The notes under the pieces: generated by a model
The model's database searches: none
Seen by the model: the letters and a program-made list of their open reading frames with translations, nothing else
What the model was told of the DNA's origin: nothing
Shown here: positions 1-8,454 of the stretch, in pieces
How the letters are laid out: every line of letters starts with the position of its first letter
Numbering within the stretch: the first letter of the stretch is position 1
Program-made: the position numbers and the translations under genes
Assembly (NCBI RefSeq): GCF_003030345.1
Contig: NZ_CP028158.1
Coordinates: 1,488,001-1,552,000, forward strand
From: Plantactinospora sp. BC1
GTDB taxonomy: Bacteria; Actinomycetota; Actinomycetes; Mycobacteriales; Micromonosporaceae
Direction of reading: 5' to 3'
DNA length: 64,000 bases

Positions 1-90
1 TCACCTGAGCAGACGCACGTCGACGGCCCCGGCGCTCGGACCGGGACACCGGCGGCACCGGCCCCGGACCCACGAGGAGGAAGAGCATCC

Positions 91-1275
91 ATGACGGCGA
101 CCGACGTCCGTCCCGGCCCCGACGCCGAAGCGATGGCGGCCGCGGTGGCCGCCGCGATACGTACCCTCGACGCGAACATCGACAGCTTCGCCGACCGGTA
201 TCCCGCGGACACCACCGTCGACAACCGCTACCCGCTGCGGCCGCCGACCGCCGGCCAGCCCTCCGGCGCCAACGTCGGCTGGACCACCAGTTTCTGGCCC
301 GGAATGCTCTGGCTGGCCCATGACCTCACCGGCGACGACCGCTACCAGCGGGCCGCCATGTCGCACGTGCGGAGTTTCGCCACCAGGGTCGCCCGGGGCA
401 TCGACCTGGACACCCACGACCTCGGGTTCCTCTACACCCTCTCCTGCGTCATCCCGGCCCGCCGTACCGGTGACCCGCGCGCCCGGGCCGCCGCCCTGGC
501 CGCCGCCGACCACCTGATGACCCGGGTCCTCGAACCGGCCGGGATCATCCAGGCCTGGGGCGACCTGGACGACCCCCGCCAGCGCGGCCGCACCATCATC
601 GACAGCCTGATGAACACTCCGCTGCTCTTCTGGGCCAGCCAGACCACCGGCGACGGCCGCTACGCCAGCGCGGCCCGCCGGCACAGCGCGCAGTTGCGCC
701 GGCACATCCTGCGCCCGGATGGCACCACCTTCCACACCTTCTACTGGGACCCGGAGACCGGGGCGGCACTGCGCGGCGAGACCGAACAGGGCCACGCCGA
801 CCACTCCTGCTGGGCCCGTGGCCAGGCCTGGGGCATCTACGGATTCAGCCTCAACCACCGGTACACCGGGGAGTCGGGCCTGCTCGCCGCCGCCCGGACC
901 TGCGCCGACCGCTTCCTCGCCCGGCTACCGGCCGACCACGTCGCCTACTGGGACCTGGAGTTCGGTGACGGCAGCCGCCAGGATCGCGACAGCTCGGCCG
1001 CCGCTATCGCCGCCTGCGGCCTGGTCGAACTCGCCGACAACCTCACCGACGCGGACGTCGCACACCGGTACCGGTCGGCCGCCGGCCGGATCCTGCGCTC
1101 CCTCGCCGACGGCTACGCCACCGACGGCGGTCCGGCCTCGAACGCGCTGATCCTGCACGGCGTCTACGACAAGCCCAAGGGGATCGGCGTCGACGAGGGC
1201 AACCTCTGGGGCGACTACTTCTATCTGGAGGCCCTCACCCGCGCCACCACCCCCGACTGGACCAGCCCCTGGTAA
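91..1275 (+). CDS. GH88 unsaturated glucuronyl hydrolase
   Basis: This 394-residue protein has the (alpha/alpha)6-barrel pattern of glycoside hydrolase family 88, which hydrates the 4,5-double bond of unsaturated uronic acids left by polysaccharide lyases. The two aspartates expected for this hydratase-type mechanism sit in THDLGF (D110) and IIDSLMN (D171). There is no signal peptide, so it should act in the cytoplasm on imported oligosaccharides. GAGGAGGAA ends 8 nt before the ATG. It opens a uronate operon: the next two genes encode an IolB/KduI isomerase and KduD, which process the released 4-deoxy-5-ketouronate. The family call is firm; the substrate (glucuronyl or galacturonyl) is not settled by sequence. 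Confidence 0.9.
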   Translation: MTATDVRPGPDAEAMAAAVAAAIRTLDANIDSFADRYPADTTVDNRYPLRPPTAGQPSGANVGWTTSFWPGMLWLAHDLTGDDRYQRAAMSHVRSFATRVARGIDLDTHDLGFLYTLSCVIPARRTGDPRARAAALAAADHLMTRVLEPAGIIQAWGDLDDPRQRGRTIIDSLMNTPLLFWASQTTGDGRYASAARRHSAQLRRHILRPDGTTFHTFYWDPETGAALRGETEQGHADHSCWARGQAWGIYGFSLNHRYTGESGLLAAARTCADRFLARLPADHVAYWDLEFGDGSRQDRDSSAAAIAACGLVELADNLTDADVAHRYRSAAGRILRSLADGYATDGGPASNALILHGVYDKPKGIGVDEGNLWGDYFYLEALTRATTPDWTSPW

Positions 1276-1315
1276 CCGCCGCCGCCCCGACCAGCCCGCA
1301 CCCCGGAAGGTGATC

Positions 1316-2140
1316 ATGGATTACCGTTACCACTGCACCATCCCCGCCGCCGACGGCCGGAACACGCTGCCCTTCAACCCCTGCCGCCTGCTGGACTTCA
1401 GCCTGCTGCGGCTGCCGGCCGGCGGCTCCTGGACCGGCGACCCCGACGGCCGGGAGATCCTCGCGGTCGTCCTCGGCGGCACCGCGAGCTTCACCGTCGG
1501 CGAACACCGCTTCGCGGACGTCGGCCGGCGTCCGGACGTCTTCTCCGGCAAGCCGCACTCCGTCTACATCCCGGCCGGCGCCACCGTCACCGTCGAGGCC
1601 GTCACCGACGTGGAGATCGCCCTGCCCAGCGCGCCCAGCGACCTGGCCACCGATCCCTACGTCATCGCACCGGAGCAGGTCGCGAGCGGCCGGTGGGGCG
1701 CGGCCAACTTCGGCCGTACCTACCACCAGATCCTCACCGAGATCTCCCAGCCGGAGCTGCCCGCCCGCCGGCTCATCGTCGGGGAGACCTACACGCCCTC
1801 CGGCAACTGGAGTACCTATCCGCCGCACCGGCACAGGGTCGACAACCTGCCGGCGGAGGCCGCGCACGAGGAGATGTACTACTACCGCGTCGACCCGGCC
1901 GGCGGGTTCGGCATCAGCCGGGTCTACACCGACGAGGGTTACGAGGAGAACGTCACCATCCGCGAGCACGTGATGCAGATGATGCCGGAGGGCTACCACA
2001 CCGTGGTCAGCGCGCCCGGCTACACCACCTATTTCCTGTGGTTCCTCGCCGGCACCCAGCGTACCCAGGGTGCCCGTGAGGACGCCGACCTGGCCTGGGT
2101 GGGCCAGACCGTACCGACCCTGCGCAGCATGGGCCTGTAG
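1316..2140 (+). CDS. IolB/KduI-family uronate isomerase
   Basis: A 274-residue bicupin of the KduI/IolB family. It resembles IolB (5-deoxy-glucuronate isomerase) more than short KduI proteins. Likely metal ligands are H171 and H173 in PPHRHR, E186 in HEEMYYY and H228 in EGYHTV. No inositol genes are near; the neighbours are GH88 and KduD, so the likely role here is converting 4-deoxy-5-keto-uronate to the 2,5-diketo form, the KduI step. That assignment is from context. The ATG at 1316 is chosen because GGAAGG ends 5 nt upstream; a GTG two codons earlier overlaps that site. Only 2 nt separate it from the next gene. Confidence 0.82.
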   Translation: MDYRYHCTIPAADGRNTLPFNPCRLLDFSLLRLPAGGSWTGDPDGREILAVVLGGTASFTVGEHRFADVGRRPDVFSGKPHSVYIPAGATVTVEAVTDVEIALPSAPSDLATDPYVIAPEQVASGRWGAANFGRTYHQILTEISQPELPARRLIVGETYTPSGNWSTYPPHRHRVDNLPAEAAHEEMYYYRVDPAGGFGISRVYTDEGYEENVTIREHVMQMMPEGYHTVVSAPGYTTYFLWFLAGTQRTQGAREDADLAWVGQTVPTLRSMGL

Positions 2141-2142
2141 CG

Positions 2143-2907
2143 ATGGTCCTGGACACCTTCCGGCTCGGCGGCCGCGTCGCCCTCGTCACCGGTGGGAACC
2201 GCGGCATCGGCCGGGCCATCGCGACGGCACTGGCCCAGGCCGGCGCCGACATCGCCCTGCTGGGCCGCACCGAGCCCGCCGACACCGTCACGGCGGTCGA
2301 GCGACTGGGGCGACGGGTGCTGGTCGTACCCGCCGACCTGTCCACGGCCGGGCCGGCCGCGCTCGCCGACGCGGTCGAGGCGGTGGTCGCCGGACTCGGC
2401 CGCCTCGACGTGCTGGTCAACAACGCCGGCATCATCCGCCGCGCCGCCGCGCTCGAACACCCGCCCGAGGACTGGGACGCGGTGCTCCGGGTGGACCTCG
2501 ACGCGGTGTTCCAGCTGTGCCAGGCGGCCGGGCGGGTCATGCTCGGCCAGGGGTACGGGAAAATCGTCAACGTGGCGTCGATGCTCTCCTACCAGGGCGG
2601 CATCCGGGTCCCGTCGTACACCGCCGCCAAGCACGCCGTCGTCGGCCTCACCCGGGCCCTGGCCAACGAGTGGGCCGCCGGCGGAGTCAACGTCAACGCG
2701 ATCGCCCCCGGCTACATCGCCACGGACAACACCGCGCCGCTGCGCGCCGACCCGGACCGGGAACGCGCCATCCGGGAACGCATCCCGGCCGGGCGCTGGG
2801 GCGCGCCCGAGGACCTCGCGGGCGCCGTGGTCTTCCTCGCCTCCGACGCCGCCCGGTACGTGCACGGCGCCGTCCTTCCGGTGGACGGAGGCTGGCTCGC
2901 CCGATAG
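2143..2907 (+). CDS. kduD: 2-deoxy-D-gluconate 3-dehydrogenase (SDR)
   Basis: A classical 254-residue short-chain dehydrogenase. The nucleotide-binding motif TGGNRGIG is at residues 16-23, NNAG at 93-96, and the catalytic triad is S146, Y159 and K163 (YTAAK). Length and the N-terminal FRLGGRVALVTGG pattern match KduD, which reduces 2,5-diketo-3-deoxygluconate to 2-keto-3-deoxygluconate. It starts 2 nt after the isomerase stop, so the two are probably translationally coupled. The later pathway enzymes, KDG kinase and KDPG aldolase, are not in this window. SDR family is certain; KduD is favoured by sequence and context. Confidence 0.85.
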   Translation: MVLDTFRLGGRVALVTGGNRGIGRAIATALAQAGADIALLGRTEPADTVTAVERLGRRVLVVPADLSTAGPAALADAVEAVVAGLGRLDVLVNNAGIIRRAAALEHPPEDWDAVLRVDLDAVFQLCQAAGRVMLGQGYGKIVNVASMLSYQGGIRVPSYTAAKHAVVGLTRALANEWAAGGVNVNAIAPGYIATDNTAPLRADPDRERAIRERIPAGRWGAPEDLAGAVVFLASDAARYVHGAVLPVDGGWLAR

Positions 2908-2918
2908 GAGTGCGGATC

Positions 2919-4010
2919 GTGGAGTCAGATCGACTGTTCAGCGCGCAGCGGCAGGAGCGGCTGCTCGCGGAGCTTCGCGGGAGTGGTGCGGTACGGGTCC
3001 GCGACCTCGCCCGCGAGCTGGGGGTCAGCGAGCTGACGATCCGCCGCGACATCACCGCCCTCGCCGAGCGCGGCCTGGTGGCCAAGGTGCACGGCGGTGC
3101 GACGCTGCCGTCGGGCAACAACACCCTCAGCCAGCCCCGACGGGCCGCCGTCCGCTTCACCATCGGCATGGTGGTGCCCTCGCTCGACTTCTACTGGCCG
3201 CCGATCGTGGCGGGTGCCCGCGCCGCCGCGGCGGCGCTCGGCGTCACGGTGCAACTGCGCGGTTCGAGTTACGACCCGGACGAGGACCGCCGCCAGATCG
3301 GCCGCCTCGTCGAGGCCCGGCAGGTCCAGGGCCTGCTGCTCGCACCGAGCCTGGACGGCGACGACGCCGACGAGATTCTCGAATGGATCGGCCAGCTACC
3401 GGTGCCTACCGTCCTGGTCGAACGTCAACCGCGCCGGTGGACACCCGGTACCCGCCAGATCGAATGGGTACGCAGCGACCACTCCCTGGGCCTGGAGATC
3501 GCCGTCTACCACCTTCGGCAGCAGGGGCATCGACGAATCGGTCTGGTCCTCGCGCAGGGCAGTCCGACCTCGGAGCACCTGGGGCGCGCCTGGCGGACCG
3601 CCGCCACCGATCCCAGAGCCTCCGGCGCCCTCGTGTTGCAGGAGACGGTCACGGCGCCCGGGGAGCGGGACGTCATCGTCCGGATCCTCCGGCAGTGCAG
3701 GCTCGCCAGGATCACCGCGTTGATCGTCCACAGCGATCCGCACGCCATCGCCGTCGCCCAGTTCTGCGCCGAGCTGGGCATCGCCATCCCCGGTGACCTG
3801 GCGATCGTCTCCTACGACGACGAGATCGCCCACCTCGCCGATCCGGCGATCACCGCCGTCCGGCCGCCCAAGAGCCACGTCGGGCGGCTCGCCGTCGAGC
3901 TCATCGTGTCGCGTCTGCTCGACGGCGAGCGGCGCCCTCCACACCGCGTACTCCTCGCGCCCGAACTGGTCGTCCGCGGATCGTCGCTGCCACTGTCACC
4001 ACTTCACTAG
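2919..4010 (+). CDS. DeoR-type HTH / LacI-type sensor chimeric regulator
   Basis: This 363-residue protein joins two parts normally found apart. Residues 5-60 are a DeoR-type winged helix (RQERLLAEL, then VSELTIRRDITALAERGLV and KVHGGA). Residues about 75-355 are a LacI/PBP-like sugar-binding domain starting at FTIGMVVPSLDFYWPPI and ending in the LacI-like VVRGSS. The GTG start is chosen for the AGGAG 8 nt upstream; an earlier in-frame GTG at 2910 overlaps that site. It is the last gene of the GH88-isomerase-KduD series, 11 nt after kduD, so it probably senses a uronate intermediate or oligosaccharide and controls this operon. Its operator is not evident. Confidence 0.85.
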   Translation: MESDRLFSAQRQERLLAELRGSGAVRVRDLARELGVSELTIRRDITALAERGLVAKVHGGATLPSGNNTLSQPRRAAVRFTIGMVVPSLDFYWPPIVAGARAAAAALGVTVQLRGSSYDPDEDRRQIGRLVEARQVQGLLLAPSLDGDDADEILEWIGQLPVPTVLVERQPRRWTPGTRQIEWVRSDHSLGLEIAVYHLRQQGHRRIGLVLAQGSPTSEHLGRAWRTAATDPRASGALVLQETVTAPGERDVIVRILRQCRLARITALIVHSDPHAIAVAQFCAELGIAIPGDLAIVSYDDEIAHLADPAITAVRPPKSHVGRLAVELIVSRLLDGERRPPHRVLLAPELVVRGSSLPLSPLH

Positions 4011-4151
4011 CGGGGCTGGCGAATGACGTGGGTGGCTGTGGTTCCGGCAGGGTGGCGGAGTCGGATGACGGCGACCGGACGCCGGCCTACCGACGTCTCC
4101 GTTCGGACCCTGCCCTGACGCCCGGACGAGGTGACGGGCCCGAGGGCCGGC

Positions 4152-5042
4152 TCACCGGCGAGCGACCGTGCCGTGCCGGCAGCCGGAACAGGACACCCGG
4201 GTGATGCCGGACCAGGTGTTCAGGTCCGGGCTCGTCGCGGTCCAGATCCCGCCGTTGGTGTAACGGTCGATGTAGATCCGCCAGGTACCGTCGTCCATCC
4301 GGAGCACCGACGGCCCCTCGTGTCCCGCCGTCCAGAGCGCGGCACGCTGCACCCATCCGCTGGTCAGGCCCGCCGTGGTCGTCCAGTGTTCGATGTACTT
4401 GGACGTCTCGTCCTTGACGAACGCGTGATACGTGGCACCGTCCTTCACGACGAACGTGTCGATGTGGTTCGTGCCGAGGCCCCATATCTGCGCCGGACCG
4501 CTCCACGAGGTCAGCGTGCTGTTCTGCGCCGTGTAGACGTACGGCCGGAAGCAGGCCGAGCAGGTCGTCTGGGCGACGCTGGCGATGATCCGGATCGTAC
4601 TGCCCTCGACGAAGAACTCCGGTGCCCAGACGAAGCGGGTGTTGGCGATGCCCGAGGCCACGCTCGCGACGTGTGTCCAGGACGTCAGGTCGGTACTCGT
4701 CGCGACGTTGAAGTGGGTCGAGTTCGTGGTCCACGACTGGACCGTGTATGCGATGTAGTACCGGCCGTTGTGTCTGATGATGCTCGGATCGCGCAACACG
4801 CCGGTCGGCCCCCGGTAGTTGGTGTCGGCGAGGACGCTGAAGCTGGTGCCGTTCGTCGACTGGTAGACCCACAGTTCCTGGTCGGCGGCACCGTCGCCCT
4901 TGAAGGTGGTGTACACGTAGCTGCTGGCGGCACTGGCCGGGCCGGCCGGCACGGCGAGCAGACCGGCCACGAGCATGAGCACCCCGACCAGTGCGGCCCA
5001 CCATCGGCCACGACCGGACACGACCGTCTCGTCGGTTACCAC
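4152..5042 (-). CDS. Secreted GH43 glycosidase
   Basis: A 296-residue secreted five-bladed beta-propeller of family GH43. A signal peptide with a hydrophobic core at about residues 14-32 ends in PASAA-S. RDPS (D85) fits the catalytic base, HIDTF (D195) the pKa modulator and GHEGPS (E242) the acid. There is no added carbohydrate-binding module. The GTG start is preceded by a perfect AGGAGG 8 nt upstream. The gene is divergent from the next GH43 gene; a clear promoter and two LacI-type palindromes lie upstream. Arabinofuranosidase, arabinanase or galactosidase activity cannot be told apart by eye; arabinan or arabinogalactan side chains are likely from context. Confidence 0.85.
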   Translation of the reverse strand: MVTDETVVSGRGRWWAALVGVLMLVAGLLAVPAGPASAASSYVYTTFKGDGAADQELWVYQSTNGTSFSVLADTNYRGPTGVLRDPSIIRHNGRYYIAYTVQSWTTNSTHFNVATSTDLTSWTHVASVASGIANTRFVWAPEFFVEGSTIRIIASVAQTTCSACFRPYVYTAQNSTLTSWSGPAQIWGLGTNHIDTFVVKDGATYHAFVKDETSKYIEHWTTTAGLTSGWVQRAALWTAGHEGPSVLRMDDGTWRIYIDRYTNGGIWTATSPDLNTWSGITRVSCSGCRHGTVARR

Positions 5043-5094
5043 TTCGGCTACCTCCTGGGAATCTCGTCGGAGAGCGGAACCCGGATCCGAACTC

Positions 5095-5108
5095 TGTGAG
5101 CGCTCACA
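5095..5108. promoter_or_regulatory. LacI-type operator, perfect palindrome
   Basis: TGTGAGCGCTCACA is a perfect 14-bp palindrome with the central CG typical of LacI/GalR-family operators. It lies in the 5' leader of the minus-strand GH43 gene, 53 nt before its start. Similar sites occur at 5258, 8341, 31742, 31870, 36658 and 36804. Confidence 0.75.
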
Positions 5109-5256
5109 TCGGCGGCGGTTCTCCCTGGTACGCGACCGAGAGTCGGTGGCCTGACGTTGGCCTCCGAGGGGCTGCAAGGGTTGTACGCTCACGGTCGCAG
5201 GCCGGGCATCCGCGTCGGCGGAACGCCATCGGTGGTACGTCCGGCGTTGCGGGAAA

Positions 5257-5285
5257 GTGTTAGCGATCACATCAAGCCCTGTCAA
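5257..5285 (-). promoter_or_regulatory. Sigma-70-type promoter with embedded LacI-type operator
   Basis: On the minus strand TTGACA (5285-5280) and TAACAC (5262-5257) are separated by exactly 17 nt, a near-consensus housekeeping promoter pointing at the GH43 gene. The operator-like TGTTAGCGATCACA (5258-5271) covers the -10 box and half the spacer, so a bound repressor would block polymerase. The predicted 5' leader is about 210 nt and contains the second palindrome at 5095. Confidence 0.65.
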
Positions 5286-5514
5286 CCCTCGAAGACTGCC
5301 AATCCTTTCTCCGTACCGCTCCGCACGCCGCAGCCGGTCCGGCGACCGGAGCCGGCCACCGGCGGTCGGTGCGCGCCGACGGCGGCGTCGGGCTCCGGCG
5401 AGGCCGACCACCGGCAACAGCCTTCGACGCTCATCTATAGACTGGCTCCGACGTTCCAAGCCTGAGCTGGGCAGATGATTCTAGCGTGGATCGGACACGT
5501 CGCGGCAGCCACTG

Positions 5515-5559
5515 ATGTTCGTTTATGAATGTCCGTGGATGAATCGGTTCGAAGTATGG
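5515..5559 (+). promoter_or_regulatory. Leader element shared with the GH5 gene
   Basis: This 45-nt stretch matches 8296-8340 without gaps at 34 of 45 positions. ATGTTCGT and TCGGTTCG keep identical spacing in both copies. It lies 220 nt upstream of the galactanase gene, in the 690-nt divergent region. It probably holds a promoter or binding site common to both genes, but no clear -35/-10 pair was identified. The rest of 5286-5734 shows no gene. Confidence 0.5.
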
Positions 5560-5734
5560 CGCGCTGGTTGACGCTCGATTACCAAGGTGTTGCCGGACCG
5601 TCAACACCGGCGACCTGGCTGGCCGGTCGGAGGCCGGCGCCAGCACCGGAGGGCCGGGGCCGGGACGTGCCAGGCGGCACAGCAGGGCCGGGCCGCCCGC
5701 CCGACCACACCGGACGAACAGAAGGGACACAGCA

Positions 5735-7183
5735 GTGAAGAGGGAGAGGCGGTTGCTATCGCTGGGGCTGTCGCTCGCCGTCACCGCGGCGGCGATCGTG
5801 ACAGCGGTGGCCGGGACGAGCACGCCCGCCCAGGCGGAGCCGGTCACCATCACCAACGGTACGCAGTTCAGGGACACCAGCGGCAACCTGCTACAGGCCC
5901 ACGGCGGCGGGGTGCTCAAGGTCGGCAGCTACTACTACTGGTTCGGTGAGAACCGCAACGCGGACAACACCTTCCGCGCGGTCTCCGTCTACCGCTCCAC
6001 CAACCTGCGCGACTGGGAGTTCCGCAACAACGTCCTCACCCAGTCGTCCGCGTCCGAGCTACAGGTCGCCAACATCGAGCGGCCGAAGGTCATCTACAAC
6101 GCCAGCACCGGTCGGTACGTGATGTGGATGCACAAGGAGAACGGCTCCAACTACAGCGAGGCCCGCGCCGCCGTCGCCTCGTCGGCCACCGTCGACGGCA
6201 ACTACACCTACCACGGCAGCTTCCGGCCGCTCGGCCAGCACATGTCCCGGGACATCACGCTCTACAACGACAACGGCACCGCGTACATGATCTCGGCCGC
6301 CGACGAGAACTACGACCTGCACATCTACCGGCTGACCGCGGACTACCTCAACGTCGCCACCCTGGTCGGCAACTTCTGGAACGACGCCCACCGAGAGGCA
6401 CCGGCGATGTTCAAGCGGGGCAGCACGTACTTCCTGCTGACCTCGGCGGCCACCGGCTGGAACCCCAACCAGGCCAAGTACGCCACCGCGTCGAGCATCT
6501 CCGGCCCGTGGACCGGCTGGACCAACGTCGGGGACTCGACGACCTTCCGGTCCCAGCCGACGTTCGTACTCCCGATCCAGGGCAGCTCCACCACCAGCTA
6601 CCTCTACATGGGCGACCGCTGGGCCGGCGCCTGGAGCGGACCCGTCAACGACTCCCAGTACGTCTGGCTGCCGATCACCTTCCCGTCCAGCACCAGCATG
6701 CGCCTCGACTGGTACCCGTCGATCACCATCGACGCCAGCACCGGCACCATCACCGGCCAGTCACCGCCGTACTACCGGATCACCGCCCGGCACAGCGGCA
6801 AGGTCATGGACGTGGTGAGCAGCTCGACGGCGAACAGCGCCGAGGTCAAGCAGTACGGCTGGAACGGCGGCGGAAACCAGAAGTGGGAGTTCCAGGACGC
6901 CGGCAGCGGTTACTTCAGGATCGTCAACCAGAACAGCGGCAAGTGCCTCGACGTCGCATCCGCCTCGACCGCCGACAGCGCGAACATCGTCCAGTACACC
7001 TGCGGGAACGGTACCAACCAGCAGTGGCAGTGGGTCGCCACCGGCAGCTACTACCAGCTCCGGGCGCGGCACAGCGGCAAGTGCCTCGACGTGGTCAGCA
7101 GCGGCACCACCGACGGCACCGACATCACCCAGTACACCTGCGGCAGCGGCACCAACCAGCAGTGGACACGCACCCAGTCCTGA
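5735..7183 (+). CDS. Secreted GH43 exo-beta-1,3-galactanase with CBM13
   Basis: A 482-residue secreted enzyme. The signal peptide (about 1-34) ends in PAQA. Residues 38-345 match the GH43 subfamily 24 pattern known from exo-beta-1,3-galactanases (QAHGGGVLKVGSYYYWFGE, then IERPKVIYN). The usual Asp base is absent, as in that subfamily; E221 in REAPAMFK fits the acid and Q274 in RSQPTF the glutamine reported as base in the fungal enzyme. Residues about 347-482 form a ricin-type beta-trefoil (CBM13) with three QxW repeats (QKW, QQW, QQW). It should strip galactose from the beta-1,3-galactan backbone of arabinogalactan. The GTG has AGAAGGGA 7 nt upstream. Confidence 0.88.
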   Translation: MKRERRLLSLGLSLAVTAAAIVTAVAGTSTPAQAEPVTITNGTQFRDTSGNLLQAHGGGVLKVGSYYYWFGENRNADNTFRAVSVYRSTNLRDWEFRNNVLTQSSASELQVANIERPKVIYNASTGRYVMWMHKENGSNYSEARAAVASSATVDGNYTYHGSFRPLGQHMSRDITLYNDNGTAYMISAADENYDLHIYRLTADYLNVATLVGNFWNDAHREAPAMFKRGSTYFLLTSAATGWNPNQAKYATASSISGPWTGWTNVGDSTTFRSQPTFVLPIQGSSTTSYLYMGDRWAGAWSGPVNDSQYVWLPITFPSSTSMRLDWYPSITIDASTGTITGQSPPYYRITARHSGKVMDVVSSSTANSAEVKQYGWNGGGNQKWEFQDAGSGYFRIVNQNSGKCLDVASASTADSANIVQYTCGNGTNQQWQWVATGSYYQLRARHSGKCLDVVSSGTTDGTDITQYTCGSGTNQQWTRTQS

Positions 7184-7366
7184 GAGCCGGCACCGGTCCG
7201 CGCGCCCCGGGCGACCCCGGTCGGCACGGGCCTTCGGCACCGGGCCCGGACGGCGACCCGGAAGGTGGCCGCGATATCCGATCGTCCCCGACCCCGTGGA
7301 GAAAGGCGGAGAAGTGATGACCAGAGCAGCGATGCGCTGTCCGCGCGGCGCGGAGAGGTGGTGACG

Positions 7367-8164
7367 ATGATCCGGACAGTCCGAGCCGTGCTCGCCCTCA
7401 GCACCCTGCTCGCCGGCACCGTGATGCTCGTCCAACCGCCGGCCCGGGCGGCCGCCTGGGAGACGCTGATCGACGGCTCGTCGTTCGCCGACCGCAACGC
7501 GCTGATGGCCGAGTGGAACTTCCGCTACCCCTGGGGCTCCGACCACAACGGCAGCGCCCGAATGTACGCGAGCGCCACCGACACCAACCACGTCTACCTC
7601 TCCCCCAGCGGACAACTCAACATCAAGGCCACCCGCATCACCTGGGACGAGGGGACCAGCTCGGCCGACCCACACCTGCCGATCCGGTACCACTCCGGCG
7701 CCATCCACGCGAAAGATCAGGTACTCGTCAACGACCAGTTCCCGAACTACGAGGTCCGCGGCGAGTTCCAGGCACCGTCGAGCCGTGGCACCTGGCCGGC
7801 GTTCTGGCTCACCGGAGCGAACAGTTGGCCGCCGGAGAGCGACATACTCGAATACAAGGGCGACGCGCGGAACTGGTTCAACACCTACGACGGGGCGTGG
7901 GACAACACCATCGTCGGTGTGTCGAACCCGGGCGCGTGGCACGAGTACCGGGTCTGGATCGCCAAGGTCAACGCGACCGACGTCGACATCCACTACTACC
8001 TCGACGGTCAGTGGAAGGGTCAGCACCGAGGGTCCAACTTCGTCGGCAAGCCGATGTGGCTGATCATCAACCTCCAGATGGAGGGCTCCTCCGGCTCACC
8101 CGGCCCGACGGCGGAGACCCTCTACCGCGCCCGCAACGTCTACCTCGGCCGTACCCGTAACTGA
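7367..8164 (+). CDS. Secreted GH16 endo-glycosidase
   Basis: A 265-residue secreted protein with a signal peptide ending near ARAAA (residue 30). The GH16 active-site signature ExDxxE appears as ESDILE, giving nucleophile E157, assisting D159 and acid/base E162. The surrounding RGTWPAFWLTG and the jelly-roll strand pattern agree with the family. GH16 contains laminarinases, agarases and beta-1,3-galactanases; the exact substrate is undetermined, though the neighbours favour a beta-1,3-galactan or related plant glycan. The ATG at 7367 is chosen for GGAGAGG 8 nt upstream rather than a GTG two codons before. The 183-nt gap after the galactanase has no obvious promoter, so co-transcription is possible. 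Confidence 0.82.
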   Translation: MIRTVRAVLALSTLLAGTVMLVQPPARAAAWETLIDGSSFADRNALMAEWNFRYPWGSDHNGSARMYASATDTNHVYLSPSGQLNIKATRITWDEGTSSADPHLPIRYHSGAIHAKDQVLVNDQFPNYEVRGEFQAPSSRGTWPAFWLTGANSWPPESDILEYKGDARNWFNTYDGAWDNTIVGVSNPGAWHEYRVWIAKVNATDVDIHYYLDGQWKGQHRGSNFVGKPMWLIINLQMEGSSGSPGPTAETLYRARNVYLGRTRN

Positions 8165-8295
8165 CGACCCCGGCGGACCGGGACGTGGGCGCGGCCCGCC
8201 GGTGCCCACCAGCCGGGGTGCGGTCCGGGCGACTCGTCGGTGTGGCGTCCGGTCAGCGCGGCGATCGTCCAGGGGGCCGTCCCTGATCCCGGCGC

Positions 8296-8340
8296 ATGTT
8301 CGTCTATGTCTGTTTGTGAACGAGTCGGTTCGGAAGATGG
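8296..8340 (+). promoter_or_regulatory. Leader element shared with the galactanase gene
   Basis: The second copy of the element at 5515-5559, with ATGTTCGT and TCGGTTCG at the same 29-nt offset. Similarity continues weakly downstream into ATGTTGCTGGA. Here it is followed directly by a LacI-type palindrome, which the first copy lacks. It lies 159 nt before the GH5 start. Confidence 0.5.
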
Positions 8341-8354
8341 TGTGAGCGTTCACA
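8341..8354. promoter_or_regulatory. LacI-type operator upstream of GH5
   Basis: TGTGAGCGTTCACA differs by one base from the perfect palindrome at 5095. It lies about 100 nt before the GH5 start and immediately after the shared leader element. This suggests that the same LacI-family repressor controls both secreted enzymes. Confidence 0.7.
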
Positions 8355-8454
8355 TTGAATTAAGAAGATGTTGCTGGAGTGTTGCGGCCCGCCGCCACGG
8401 CGTTTCCCGTCCGGGCCGGCCCCACCGGTGCACACCAAGAGGAAGGACGAGACA

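Noticed and set aside
1-8. Possible end of an upstream plus-strand gene (TGA at 6-8)
   Set aside because: Only two codons are in the window, so nothing supports it.
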